Counted from the stretch's first letter, positions 17,203-25,593 are shown. The stretch is 64,000 nucleotides of DNA from Pseudalkalibacillus sp051842935 (GCF_051842935.1 NZ_JBPXRR010000001.1:1736001-1800000); one strand, 5' to 3'. The notes: a model not told the origin generated them from the letters alone. A program made the numbers and translations.

Positions 17203-17255
17203 TAAAAAAACAGAATGTTCCATTGAACATTCTATCATAGGTCATTCTGTTTGAA
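17203..17255 (-). terminator. terminator after yqhR with overlapping alternative stems
   Basis: Minus strand: AGAATGTTC and GAACATTCT form a 9-bp hairpin with an AATG loop, followed by GTTTTTTT. The 3' arm can instead pair with AAACAGAATG about 25 bases upstream (17253-17244), so two stems compete for the same strand. Confidence 0.7.
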
Positions 17256-17259
17256 TAGT

Positions 17260-17784
17260 TTATTGGTTCTCGCTCCGGCGAGACTCACGGGCTTTCTGCA
17301 ATTCATCATACTCAAATGAGATGGAGAAACCGATGAACAATCCGTACAGCACATATAAACATAATGTCGTCACCAGCGTGTTCGTGCCTAACTCTTGGAT
17401 CGGCTTCAACCCTGGAAACATCGGCCGTAACAAATAGAACACGATTAGCCAAAGCGCTATACCGTATAGGACACCTGTCATCATGTGCTTGAATTTGGCT
17501 AACACGACTTTATAAATGATTGCGACCAGCATGGATAACAGACCGATGAGGATAATTCCGATCCAGTCACCTAACGCTTTATCCTTCCAATCCCCTACCA
17601 CCCAGGGGGACAATACCAATGCAGGTCGTATTTTCGTGAAATTCAACATGTAAACGGCATAACCGATCAGACTCCAGAATACACCCCCGACAAAACCGAT
17701 GGTCAGTACTCTGCCTGTAAAGGAAAACTGTCGCTCATCCTTGTTCTGTTCCAACCGCTCATCTTGTTTTCGCTCTGTTTCCAT
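17260..17784 (-). CDS. yqhR: YqhR family membrane protein
   Basis: A 174-residue protein with about four transmembrane helices (residues roughly 27-46, 70-92, 98-118 and 135-158) after a charged Lys/Glu/Arg N-terminus. The ATG at 17784 follows GGAGGTG by 8 bases; the open frame extends further upstream, but without a ribosome binding site. It matches the position of yqhR between aroQ and yqhQ in B. subtilis. A function has not been established. Confidence 0.85.
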   Translation of the reverse strand: METERKQDERLEQNKDERQFSFTGRVLTIGFVGGVFWSLIGYAVYMLNFTKIRPALVLSPWVVGDWKDKALGDWIGIILIGLLSMLVAIIYKVVLAKFKHMMTGVLYGIALWLIVFYLLRPMFPGLKPIQELGTNTLVTTLCLYVLYGLFIGFSISFEYDELQKARESRRSENQ

Positions 17785-18010
17785 CAACGAAACACCTCCG
17801 AAGTTTAGTATATCCGTTGATTGGAATTCTATTTTTAAAATCGACAAATAATTGCCAGTACGACGTGTTAAATGACCGGAATTAGGGAAAATATAATGCA
17901 AGCCCAAATCGTAAATTTAATTGACAAGAAGTCCACACATATAGCGACCAGCTATACTATCATGATAGAATAAGGGTAGATTGGAAACGTATAGATAGGT
18001 TGGTGGATGA

Positions 18011-18970
18011 ATGTCTAAGCAGAAAACTCCAGCGTATGGCGGCCAGGCTGTCATGGAAGGTGTCATGTTCGCTGGGAAACACACATACGTAACAGCAATC
18101 CGTAGGAAAGACGATACATTAGACTACTTCGAAGTGAAGAAGAAACATCGTCCAATCCTTGGATTCCTCAAAAAAATCCCGTTGATCCGAGGTTTCGTCG
18201 CTATTATCGAGGCAAGCGGAAACGGTGTAAAACACTTGAACTTCTCCACAGAGAGATATGACGTCGCTCCTGAAGATGATGAAAAAATGTTAGAGGAAAA
18301 TAAGCCTTCTAAGCTTTCATTGATATTAGGAACCGCTGCGATTGGCGTTTTATCATTCTTATTCGGAAAGTTTCTCTTTACCTTATTGCCTGCTCTGGCA
18401 GCAGAAGCATTCCGTCCAATCCCTATATTTTCAGGACATGTTGGACAGAATATGATCGAAGGCTTCTTAAAACTAGTCTTATTGCTATCATATCTTTATT
18501 TCATATCGATGACACCGTTGATCAAACGCGTATTCCAGTATCACGGCGCTGAGCATAAAGTCATCAATGCTTATGAAAACAAGTTGCCGTTGACGGTTGA
18601 AAATGTGCAGGCCCAATCAAGGCTCCATTACCGTTGCGGAAGTAGTTTCATACTTTTCACAGTGATTATCGGTGTATTCATTTACTTGCTTGTACCATCC
18701 GAGCCCTTATGGCTTCGTCTCGTTTCACGCTTGGCATTGATTCCTCTCGTACTCGGGGTTTCATACGAAGTCTTACAGGCTACAAATAAATTAAGAAACA
18801 TCCCTGTATTACGTTATCTTGGATATCCTGGCTTATGGCTGCAACTTCTAACTACGAAAGAACCGAAAGACGACCAAGTCGAAGTTGCCATCGCCTCTTT
18901 CAATGAAATGCTTCGCAGAGATGGGGAGTATGAAAAAGAAGCGGCAAAAACAAGCGCGAAAGTGGTTTAA
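18011..18970 (+). CDS. yqhQ: DUF1385 membrane protein YqhQ
   Basis: A 319-residue DUF1385 protein. It starts with the conserved AYGGQAVMEGVMF (residues 8-20), followed by IRRKDDTLDYFEVKKK, KKIPLIRGFVAI, then transmembrane helices, a central QYHGAEHKVINAYE (about 175-188) and RCGSSFILF. The conserved His/Glu (AEHK) suggests a metal or catalytic site, but the activity is unknown. It is divergent from yqhR and followed by yqhP. Confidence 0.92.
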   Translation: MSKQKTPAYGGQAVMEGVMFAGKHTYVTAIRRKDDTLDYFEVKKKHRPILGFLKKIPLIRGFVAIIEASGNGVKHLNFSTERYDVAPEDDEKMLEENKPSKLSLILGTAAIGVLSFLFGKFLFTLLPALAAEAFRPIPIFSGHVGQNMIEGFLKLVLLLSYLYFISMTPLIKRVFQYHGAEHKVINAYENKLPLTVENVQAQSRLHYRCGSSFILFTVIIGVFIYLLVPSEPLWLRLVSRLALIPLVLGVSYEVLQATNKLRNIPVLRYLGYPGLWLQLLTTKEPKDDQVEVAIASFNEMLRRDGEYEKEAAKTSAKVV

Positions 18971-18989
18971 TCCTTAAAGGAGGTGAGTC

Positions 18990-19385
18990 TTGTTGTTTTC
19001 ACGTGTATCCAACTGGATCATCATGTTGTTAATCGGTCTAGCTGCATTCGGTTTTGTGATGAAAGTGATTACGGATCCTATGGGCCTTCTTAAAATGGTA
19101 CTGATCATTGCAGCAGTCGCTGGACTATTCTACTTCTTGTATAAACGTTTCATGGCAAAAAGAATGGGGCCAGATAATGGTCAATACAAGCAAGCGGCTC
19201 GCTACTCTGCTAAGAAATATCAGAACAACAATGCTGGTAATGTTCTTTCCAGAAAAGTCAAACCGAGCCCAAAGCAAAAGGCAAAACCCTCCTATACAAA
19301 AGCAAAAGCGAAGAAAAGAAGGAACGACCACAACTTCAAAGTCATTGAAGGCAAAAAAGGAAAGAAGAAAAATCGAGCTCTATAA
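18990..19385 (+). CDS. yqhP: YqhP/SA1362 family small membrane protein
   Basis: A 131-residue protein starting with TTG at 18990, 5 bases after a full AAAGGAGGTGAG ribosome binding site. Two transmembrane helices (about 9-28 and 33-50) are followed by a strongly basic, disordered-looking tail (many Lys/Arg, with KAKAKKRRN and KKGKKKNRAL). The last codons overlap a bidirectional terminator and the 3' end of yqhO on the opposite strand. Function is unknown. Confidence 0.88.
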   Translation: MLFSRVSNWIIMLLIGLAAFGFVMKVITDPMGLLKMVLIIAAVAGLFYFLYKRFMAKRMGPDNGQYKQAARYSAKKYQNNNAGNVLSRKVKPSPKQKAKPSYTKAKAKKRRNDHNFKVIEGKKGKKKNRAL

Positions 19386-19402
19386 GGTGCTCGATTTTTT
19401 TA
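19368..19402. terminator. bidirectional terminator between yqhP and yqhO
   Basis: AAAAATCGAGC and GCTCGATTTTTTT pair around a ~10-nt loop. The hairpin covers the stop codons of both convergent genes and has A/T runs on both sides, so it can serve either strand. Confidence 0.8.
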
Positions 19403-20321
19403 GTGTGATTTTTGTGGTTTTTTTGTTAGTAGGATAATGACGCCAAGTCCGTAAAAACTTCTCCGTGCTTTCCTTTCCGTAGTCCGTCAGTTGGTCGATC
19501 ACATCGTTCGAGAGAGAAAAATTGATCATTGAAATTTGCTGCACAGGTATGAACACGATGTCTGCACTATGCGCTTCAGATATGTGCCTCGCATCATGGG
19601 CGTCCATCATCGTATCGAACAATCCGTGAAAAAGGGTGATCGCGTTGGTGATATTGTTCGGCTTCTCCTCGAACTGGGAGGGCTGCAGCTGGAAACCGAT
19701 CACGGGACGTTGCTGTGGCTTCTTGTCGTCCTGAAACAGCCAAATCGGAAAGTTGCTCAGCACTCCACCATCCACGAACACATTTTTCTTTCCTGTCGCG
19801 TCATACAATTTGATCGGATCGAAGAAATACGGAATGCTCGCGCTCATCCGAACGGCTTTTGCGATTTTGAACTTTTCAGGAAGTATCCCGTATCGCTCCA
19901 GATCATCCGGCAAGACAATCAACCGACCATTCGTAATGTCCGATGCAATGATCCGAAGAGAGCCTTCTTCAAGGTCTGCAAACGTTTTGATCCCTTTATC
20001 CGCTAACTTTTCCTCCATCCATTGTTCCAATTTCTTGCCTTTATATAATCCTAACTTCCAATAGAGTGTCAGCCATTTCATAAAAGGAAAAGCCACTGAG
20101 ATCGCTCTTGGGTCGAGGAATTCACGAAGGTCAATCTCATGCAGCAACGACTTGATTTCATCCGATGTATAACCAGCGGCAACAAAGGCGGCAATGATCG
20201 CTCCAGCACTCGTCCCAGCTGTTCTTTTGAAGTGGATGTTCTTTTCTTCTGCGACCTTCAACGCACCAATGAAAGCGATCGCTCTAACTCCACCGCCCGA
20301 AAACACGCCATCTACATCCAT
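19380..20321 (-). CDS. yqhO: Patatin-like phospholipase family protein
   Basis: A 313-residue patatin-like acyl hydrolase. The oxyanion loop is FSGGGVRAIAFIGAL (about residues 7-21), the nucleophile elbow is GTSAG (37-41, Ser39) and the catalytic Asp sits in DGGVLSNFP (about 189). These form the Ser-Asp dyad. Acts on acyl lipids in principle; the substrate is not known. It converges on yqhP with a 6-base overlap of coding ends. RBS-like GGGGTGAG precedes the ATG. Confidence 0.92.
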   Translation of the reverse strand: MDVDGVFSGGGVRAIAFIGALKVAEEKNIHFKRTAGTSAGAIIAAFVAAGYTSDEIKSLLHEIDLREFLDPRAISVAFPFMKWLTLYWKLGLYKGKKLEQWMEEKLADKGIKTFADLEEGSLRIIASDITNGRLIVLPDDLERYGILPEKFKIAKAVRMSASIPYFFDPIKLYDATGKKNVFVDGGVLSNFPIWLFQDDKKPQQRPVIGFQLQPSQFEEKPNNITNAITLFHGLFDTMMDAHDARHISEAHSADIVFIPVQQISMINFSLSNDVIDQLTDYGKESTEKFLRTWRHYPTNKKTTKITLKKSSTL

Positions 20322-20414
20322 CGTCTCACCCCTCTCCTTTTATATATTTACGAAGAGAGGTGTGGATTCAGAATCAGACAAATCCACGCAATAAAAAAAC
20401 AACCATAACGAATG

Positions 20415-20849
20415 TCATGATTGCTCTTGTTCTTCTTCATTTTTACGTTGTACTTCTCTCAAACCATCGATTCGTTTCGTGTCTTCGTCAAAATATTGGA
20501 CGAGGTCTCCGATCCGATCAATCGCATTCCAGCTAAGGTGATGTTCGATCCCTTCAACATCATCGTAGATGTTTTCACTATCTACACCGATGACCTTCAA
20601 GAACTCTTCCAATAGTTCATGTCGATAAACGAGACGCTTCCCGAGTTTTTTCCCATTCGGAGTCAGTACAAATCCACGATATTTTTCGTAGACCACATAC
20701 TTCCCTTTGTCTAATTTCTGTACCATTTTCGTAACCGATGACGGATGAACTTCCAGTGCTTCTGCAATATCTGAAACTCTTGCGTATCCTTTTTCGCTTA
20801 TGAGCTGGTAAATACGTTCAATATAATCCTCCATACTTGGAGTTGGCAT
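20415..20849 (-). CDS. mntR: Manganese-responsive transcriptional regulator MntR
   Basis: A DtxR-family repressor of Mn2+ uptake genes. It has 144 residues from the ATG at 20849, which follows GGAGGGG. Numbering matches B. subtilis MntR exactly for the metal ligands: D8, E11, H77, E99, E102 and H103. The winged-helix DNA-binding domain spans about 5-60 with the recognition helix VHPSSVTKMVQ. D8 together with E99 is the Mn-selective pattern rather than the Fe pattern of DtxR. No MntR operator was identified in the window. Confidence 0.96.
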   Translation of the reverse strand: MPTPSMEDYIERIYQLISEKGYARVSDIAEALEVHPSSVTKMVQKLDKGKYVVYEKYRGFVLTPNGKKLGKRLVYRHELLEEFLKVIGVDSENIYDDVEGIEHHLSWNAIDRIGDLVQYFDEDTKRIDGLREVQRKNEEEQEQS

Positions 20850-20949
20850 GTTCTTCCCCTCCAATACCGCAGATCCTGTACCTGTTTTGAAAATCAAAAC
20901 ATATTAAAAGGATACAATAATAAACTTTACGTGACAAGAGCAGATAAAG

Positions 20950-21978
20950 TCATGTAAAGTACTCGATCGATGCCTCCGGGAAGTAACTGTGAATGTATCC
21001 CTCTATCGTTTCGCGGAGTTCCTGTGCTTCATCCTTCTGGTACACATACTTCCCGATTCCGTAACGACCCCACTTATATTTTCGATTCTCTTCATCCATC
21101 TGCAACTTACTTTTCGGGTAACGTTTTTCGATGACTTTTTTCGCTGGTTTCGTGAAACGATGTTGAATCAATTCGAAAGTGATGTTCTTGAAATAGTCGG
21201 TCGGAATCATTTCATTGATGATATCAAAAAGTTCCTTGTATCCTTCTTTCCAATCATCGTGTAAGTATAATGGCGCAACGACAAAACCTAAAGGATAGCC
21301 TGCTTCCACAACTTTTTTGGCAGCACCTAAGCGTTGTTCTAGTGAGGAGGTCGCCATCTCCAGGTTTTTGATGACCCATTTGCTGTTCACACTGAATCGG
21401 AAACGTGTATTTCCATTGTGCTTCGCATCCAGCAGATGATCAACGTGATGATATTTCGTTGTGAATCGTAGACGTCCGAGCTCCGTTTGACCGATGAATT
21501 CGATCGTTCGTTTCAGAGAGTGTGTCAGATGGTCGATTCCGACGATGTCCGATGTACACGAAGCTTCGAACCTCGTGATTTCAGGCGCTCTTTCGTCCAT
21601 ATATTTTTGGGCTTGGCCGAAGATTTCGTCTAGGTTGACGTACGTCCGGATGTAAGGTTTGCTGCCGAGCGTTGTTTGGAGATAACAATAGTGACAGTGC
21701 CCCATACAACCTGTTGCGAGTGGAATCGCATATTCGGCGGATGGCTTGGATGTATCGAATTTGAGCGTTTTCCTGATACCGATCACGAGTGTGGATTTCG
21801 CATTCCGATACTTCTGAAGCTCGTTGTTTCCGGGTAAGTCCCGGACCTGGTTGTGAGATGTCGTTTCTCTGATTTCTAATCCCATATCTTCAAATTTTTG
21901 TTTCAATTCCTGTGCAAGAGGATATTTTTCTAACGCTTTTGGTTCGACATAGACCAATTGCGGCACGAATGGTTTCAT
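20950..21978 (-). CDS. splB: Spore photoproduct lyase
   Basis: A radical SAM enzyme that reverses the spore photoproduct thymine dimer during germination. It has 342 residues. The Fe-S cluster cysteines are in CMGHCHYC (91, 95, 98), and the H-donating cysteine is C141 (EASCTSD), matching B. subtilis numbering. The ATG at 21978 has AGGTGAA upstream. About 20 bases before it, CATACTA (22004-21998, minus strand) matches the forespore sigma-G -10 element, but no convincing -35 is seen. No splA gene is next to it. Confidence 0.96.
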   Translation of the reverse strand: MKPFVPQLVYVEPKALEKYPLAQELKQKFEDMGLEIRETTSHNQVRDLPGNNELQKYRNAKSTLVIGIRKTLKFDTSKPSAEYAIPLATGCMGHCHYCYLQTTLGSKPYIRTYVNLDEIFGQAQKYMDERAPEITRFEASCTSDIVGIDHLTHSLKRTIEFIGQTELGRLRFTTKYHHVDHLLDAKHNGNTRFRFSVNSKWVIKNLEMATSSLEQRLGAAKKVVEAGYPLGFVVAPLYLHDDWKEGYKELFDIINEMIPTDYFKNITFELIQHRFTKPAKKVIEKRYPKSKLQMDEENRKYKWGRYGIGKYVYQKDEAQELRETIEGYIHSYFPEASIEYFT

Positions 21979-22046
21979 AAGCATTTCACCTCGTGTTTAG
22001 TATGAGCGAGGTGTTTAAATATCTTTTAGGTAAATTTAGACAATTG

Positions 22047-22898
22047 CTATCTTCTAGATAAAACATAGAAATCAAATTGCTCTTTAACATTATAAGCACC
22101 ACTATGTCGTTTTCTATGACACGGGAATTCACACAAGCTAATCAGATTTGAAAGTTCATTTGCCTTTTTCCAGTCCCCTTCAAAGTTACGAAAAGGAATA
22201 ATATGATGAACAGAAAGTTCCTTACCGTATTCCAACTCAGTTATTCCACAATCCTGACAGGTGAAATTGTCACGTTTCCTAGCTATCCTTCTCTGTTTTC
22301 TCCAATTTGGCCCATAATAATCAATATCCCCACCTTGCCATGTTCCACTATTAACACCGGAGAATAAGCCTGAATTGGAATAATAATCTGACATACAATT
22401 AACAGAACAAAAGTTGAAATTTTTAACTACAGATGGTTTTTTGTCAAAATCCTTGTTACAACCAGTACATTTAACTATAACTCTCTTCTTATATTCAACT
22501 TTTCCTCTTTTACCATTAGCTTTACCTAAGCACTTTCTTGAACAATATTTTGCAGTTGTTTTTCTCGAGACAACCACCTCAAATGGTGTATTACATATCT
22601 CACAGTTAATCATAACTCTTTCCCTTAGATGTTGATTCTGTTTATTCTTTCTCCTGTAGTTGTACATACATTCTTTGTCACAAAAATTTCTTTTAGAAAC
22701 TATACAGCGTTTTACATAGATTTCTTTTTTACAATAACTACATTTGATTTTCACTTTCTTTGTGAGTCTTTTCCAATGTTCCAATGGATTTTTCTTTTGA
22801 TAACTATGTTGACACTCCCTAGAGCAATATTTTTTCCTATTAAATTGACTAGGTTTTACACTCAATATCTTATTGCATTCTAAACAATTCTTTTCCAC
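22047..22898 (-). CDS. Cys-knuckle HNH endonuclease, free-standing
   Basis: A 283-residue protein not part of conserved Bacillus synteny and more AT-rich than its neighbours. Four Cys2-Cys2 zinc knuckles lie in a row: C5/C8-C25/C29, C53/C56-C73/C77, C99/C102-C119/C123 and C144/C147-C164/C168. A C-terminal HNH nuclease follows with C214/C217, HH231-232, N251, C256/C260 and H265. The start is GTG with GGAGGTG 9 bases upstream. It lies just downstream of the intron-bearing nrdJ, behind nrdJ's terminator and a LexA-like palindrome. By analogy with phage free-standing HNH enzymes near intron-containing genes it may be a homing endonuclease for this locus; this is inference. Confidence 0.85.
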   Translation of the reverse strand: MEKNCLECNKILSVKPSQFNRKKYCSRECQHSYQKKNPLEHWKRLTKKVKIKCSYCKKEIYVKRCIVSKRNFCDKECMYNYRRKNKQNQHLRERVMINCEICNTPFEVVVSRKTTAKYCSRKCLGKANGKRGKVEYKKRVIVKCTGCNKDFDKKPSVVKNFNFCSVNCMSDYYSNSGLFSGVNSGTWQGGDIDYYGPNWRKQRRIARKRDNFTCQDCGITELEYGKELSVHHIIPFRNFEGDWKKANELSNLISLCEFPCHRKRHSGAYNVKEQFDFYVLSRR

Positions 22899-22920
22899 AG
22901 TTTACAACACCTCCACGAAA

Positions 22921-22934
22921 AGAACGTATGTTCT
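22921..22934. promoter_or_regulatory. possible LexA (SOS) operator upstream of the HNH gene
   Basis: AGAACGTATGTTCT matches 12 of 14 positions of the Bacillus LexA consensus CGAACRNRYGTTYC, with an intact GAAC-N4-GTTC core. It stands 22 bases before the GTG start. It is also the centre of an 8-bp hairpin with A/T flanks, so a second nrdJ terminator is a competing explanation. Confidence 0.35.
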
Positions 22935-22944
22935 TTTTAGTTGT

Positions 22945-22980
22945 TAAAAAATGAGACTATGCATTCGGCATAGTCTCATG
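22945..22980 (-). terminator. terminator after nrdJ
   Basis: ATGAGACTATGC and GCATAGTCTCAT form a perfect 12-bp stem with a 5-nt loop, followed by TTTTTTAA on the minus strand, a few bases beyond the nrdJ stop codon. Confidence 0.9.
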
Positions 22981-22986
22981 TAGTAA

Positions 22987-23589
22987 TTAGATTCCGCACT
23001 TCAACTGCGCATTACAGTTTGTACATGTGTTACATCCACCGATTTCTTTTACTTTACCTTTTCGGCAGACTGGACAAGTGTTTCCTACTTCGTTACCGAT
23101 CGTTACGTCAGTAGAACGAAGGGCTGCAATCGTGTCAACGAGCACGACTTTCTTTGGTTCTTGTTCAGTTAGTGTTTCTTCTTCATCGAAAGTGTTTTCC
23201 TCAGCTTTTAGCGTTAAAACTTGGGAGTCACGGCTTCCGTCTACATAGACTGTTCCACCTTTTGCTCCACCGTTATATAGTCGCTCATAAACCGCTTGAA
23301 CCTGCTCAACTGTATAGCCTTTCGGTGCATTAACAGTCTTACTTATTGAACTGTCGATCCAGTTCTGAATCACACATTGCGTATCCGCATGAGCTTCAGG
23401 TTTGAGTTCCATAGCTGATACGAACCACTCAGGTAAGTTATCTCCATCTGCATTCTCATTGCGCGACAAGTATTCGTTCACGATATCTGCCTTCACTTCG
23501 ATGAACTTACCTAAACGTCCGCTACGGAAGTATGAGAATGAGAAGTAAGGTTCAAGTCCTGTACTTACACCGACCATAGTTCCTGTACT
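22987..23589 (-). CDS. nrdJ: Vitamin B12-dependent ribonucleotide reductase, exon 4
   Basis: The last 200 residues of NrdJ (residues 654-853 of the joined protein). It begins STGTMVGVSTGLEPYFSFSY, which completes the conserved APTG|STGTM substrate/phosphate-binding segment after removal of intron 3. The C-terminal tail carries CPVC and CTNC pairs followed by LKCGI, as in the redox-active tails of class II enzymes. The frame from the GTG at 23592 is an artefact of reading the last three intron bases. The exon is in phase with exon 3. Confidence 0.93.
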   Translation of the reverse strand, partial: STGTMVGVSTGLEPYFSFSYFRSGRLGKFIEVKADIVNEYLSRNENADGDNLPEWFVSAMELKPEAHADTQCVIQNWIDSSISKTVNAPKGYTVEQVQAVYERLYNGGAKGGTVYVDGSRDSQVLTLKAEENTFDEEETLTEQEPKKVVLVDTIAALRSTDVTIGNEVGNTCPVCRKGKVKEIGGCNTCTNCNAQLKCGI

Positions 23590-23867
23590 CACTTTTGTTA
23601 CTCCCTGCTTTTGCAGGTGGAGGGATTATCAGTACCCTCTCCATTTGTCGCCAAATGGGTCAGACTATATCATCAACCAGTTTAAAACTGGTGCTCGGCA
23701 TGTAGTCGTTGAGGGGTCAGCCACGACTTCCCTGCGGATTGTCTGCACCTTTTAATTTTTACCCAATAATATGTGCTGGCAAAGCACGGGTACAAAAGGA
23801 TACTCAGAGTTTCCCGCATATAGCCAAGTTTACCTATACTTTTACAAGTAGAGGGGGCAATTTATTT
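23590..23867 (-). ncRNA. group I intron 3 in nrdJ (278 nt)
   Basis: Reading the minus strand, the 5' exon ends CCTACGGGT and the intron begins AAATAAATTGCCCCC, giving a short P1 (GGGT with GCCC, terminal U-G). Core elements visible are CGACTACATG after CTCAA (R, P7 5' strand GACTA), GATGATATAGTCTGACC (S, P7 3' strand TAGTC) and AATCCGCAGGGAAG (Q). The intron ends in G. No open reading frame is inside. The core resembles intron 1 (group IA-like). Removing it restores the frame and the motif APTGSTGTM. Confidence 0.9.
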
Positions 23868-24383
23868 ACCCGTAGGAGCTACAGTCAACAGGTGCGAGTT
23901 ACGAATACCATGCTCGAGGACACCTTGTCGGATGTCATCAGGCATTTTCTTCATATAGCCTGTACTGATGAAAGCTTCTCGTAATTCTCTTGTTTCTTCA
24001 TCTGTTTTGCCAACTAAGAATGGGAAGCTACCTTTTTCTTTCGCCAATTCGATTGACTCACGATAAGCAGTCGTTGCCATCGTTTCAAAAATCTCATCGA
24101 CGAGCTTGTTCCCTTCCTCAGATCCGTATTTCGTCTCACAGTAGATGAGCAAATCATGTAAGCCCATCACTCCAAGCCCAACACGGCGCTCACCAAGAGC
24201 TTGTTCCCGGTTATTCTCCAAGAAATAAGGAGTTGCATCAATAACGTTATCCTGCATACGGACACCCGTACGAACCGTTTGTCTCAGTTTCTCAAAATCG
24301 ACCTTCTTCGTCTCTTTATCAGCGACATTTGCTAAATTGACAGCCGCCAAGTTACAGACGGAATATGGTGCGAGAGGTTGTTC
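23868..24383 (-). CDS. nrdJ: Vitamin B12-dependent ribonucleotide reductase, exon 3
   Basis: 172 codons (residues 482-653). It begins EQPLAPYSVCNLAAVNLAN, completing the active-site motif NPCG|E together with exon 2; the cysteine of SVCN (about residue 491) is the second of the redox-active pair partners in the family. It ends RNSHLLTVAPTG. Read directly, the frame continues into intron 3 and meets TAA after one codon. The first in-frame ATG is not at the exon start, because the exon follows an intron. Confidence 0.93.
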
Positions 24384-24639
24384 CAGTTTGTTATCCTTTC
24401 GGCTTTTTATCCGAAAGTTCTACACCTTGATCGTTCGGTGCAGCTCGGCATATCTTTTCATTAATGATAAACATTAATGTTGCGGCCTCGTGGATCGGTT
24501 ATATTCTGCTACAAGCAGTTTCACGATCTATGCTCTGCCCCTGGCTAATCTTTTTAAAATTAGCCTTCGGTTCGGATTCCCATCTCAGGGTTCCCGCTTA
24601 ATTCCGCAATTTTTTACGTGAGGCAAATTAAGCTACTCT
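24384..24639 (-). ncRNA. group I intron 2 in nrdJ (256 nt)
   Basis: The 5' exon ends CGTGTGGT and pairs with GCCTCACG in the intron (P1, one mismatch, terminal U-G). Core elements: AATTAAGCGGGAACC (P), GGGGCAGAGCATAG (R), AAAAGATATGCCGAG (S). P7 is therefore GCATA with TATGC, a covarying replacement for the usual GACTA/TAGTC, which is good evidence of a functional core. The R type (CAGAG...) differs from introns 1 and 3, so it is a separate intron lineage. It ends in G at 24384. It splits the codons for Gly and Glu in the catalytic NPCGE motif. Confidence 0.88.
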
Positions 24640-25260
24640 ACCACACGGGTTCGTCGCAACGACCTTCTGTCCATATGCCTTCGCATTTGTCATTTCGTTT
24701 GCATTGTCGATAAAGAAAATACCTGGTTCTGCTGAATAGGTTGCACAGATATTAATGAGGTTCCATAGTTCACGCGCTTTGATTCGCTTGTAAACGCGGA
24801 TACCGTATCCTAGTGCTTCCCATTCACGAACATCTCCGTATTCGTGCCACTTATTGTTGTATTCGAGCATTTCTTCAAATGTGTAATTCTCCACATCCGG
24901 GAAACGCAATTCATATTCTGCGTCGTTTTCTACAGCTTCCATAAACTCTTTTGTCACACATACCGAGATGTTCGCTCCAGTTAGGAACTCTGAATTATGA
25001 ACGCTGTATGTTCCACCTGTGCGAAGCTTTTCTTCTGCTTCTTTAATGGCTTTATCAGTAAAACCACCTTGACCAGGGATGCTCTTGTAATTCACGATCC
25101 CTTGGTACATCAACTGTTCCGTCTCTGTCAGTGGTGTAAATTTCAATTTATCAAGGGCAAGTTGCTTGATTCGCTCGTCCTTTGTATTCTCAACCAAGTA
25201 TCGTAAAATTCTTGGGTTTTGCATTTTAGAAATAATGAATTCGATAATGTCAGGATGCCA
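24640..25260 (-). CDS. nrdJ: Vitamin B12-dependent ribonucleotide reductase, exon 2
   Basis: 207 codons (residues 275-481), starting WHPDIIEFIISKMQNPR and ending KVVATNPCG. The final NPCG contains the cysteine that forms the thiyl radical in class I-III reductases of this family (about residue 480). The exon is longer at its 5' end than the ATG at 25224 suggests: TGG of residue 275 is directly at the intron 1 splice site. Read into intron 2, translation would stop after three intron codons. Confidence 0.93.
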
Positions 25261-25593
25261 CGCTTATACCGTCCTTTTCAGGATACTTTAACTCTGCTTT
25301 CGCAGACGGTCTAGACTATATCATCACCCTCAGCTCTACCTGTTAGGGGTTGGGCGCTTCGAAGATCGAATGATCTCCTACTCTACTTCCTAAGACTGCG
25401 CTTAGGTTTCGATAGTCGTTGAACCTTCACCTTCATAGGTGCTTGGCTGCTGATTACCCAATCCGATCAATTTTTAGCATTCACGCTCACCGTTCCCAGT
25501 CACGTTGTAGCTTGATCGTCTCTAAGGATTTTTCAGCAATTCACCCAATTTTCTAGTCATTCATTGTCTGAATGACGCGGACTAGAAAATTTA
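25261..25593 (-). ncRNA. group I intron 1 in nrdJ (333 nt)
   Basis: The 5' exon ends GCGGAT and pairs over six positions with GTCCGC in the intron (P1, terminal U-G). A 12-bp perfect inverted repeat AATTTTCTAGTC/GACTAGAAAATT flanks P2 (TCATTC/GAATGA). Core elements: TTGCTGA with TCAGCAG (P4, the Q element AATCAGCAGCCAAG), GGTTCAACGACTATCG (R) and GATGATATAGTCTAG (S), so P7 is GACTA/TAGTC. It ends ...AAGCG before TGGCATCC. No internal gene. Group IA-like core. Confidence 0.92.

Noticed and set aside
21990..22012. Sigma-G promoter before splB
   Set aside because: CATACTA is a perfect -10, but the -35 candidate is at the wrong spacing; it is noted under splB only.
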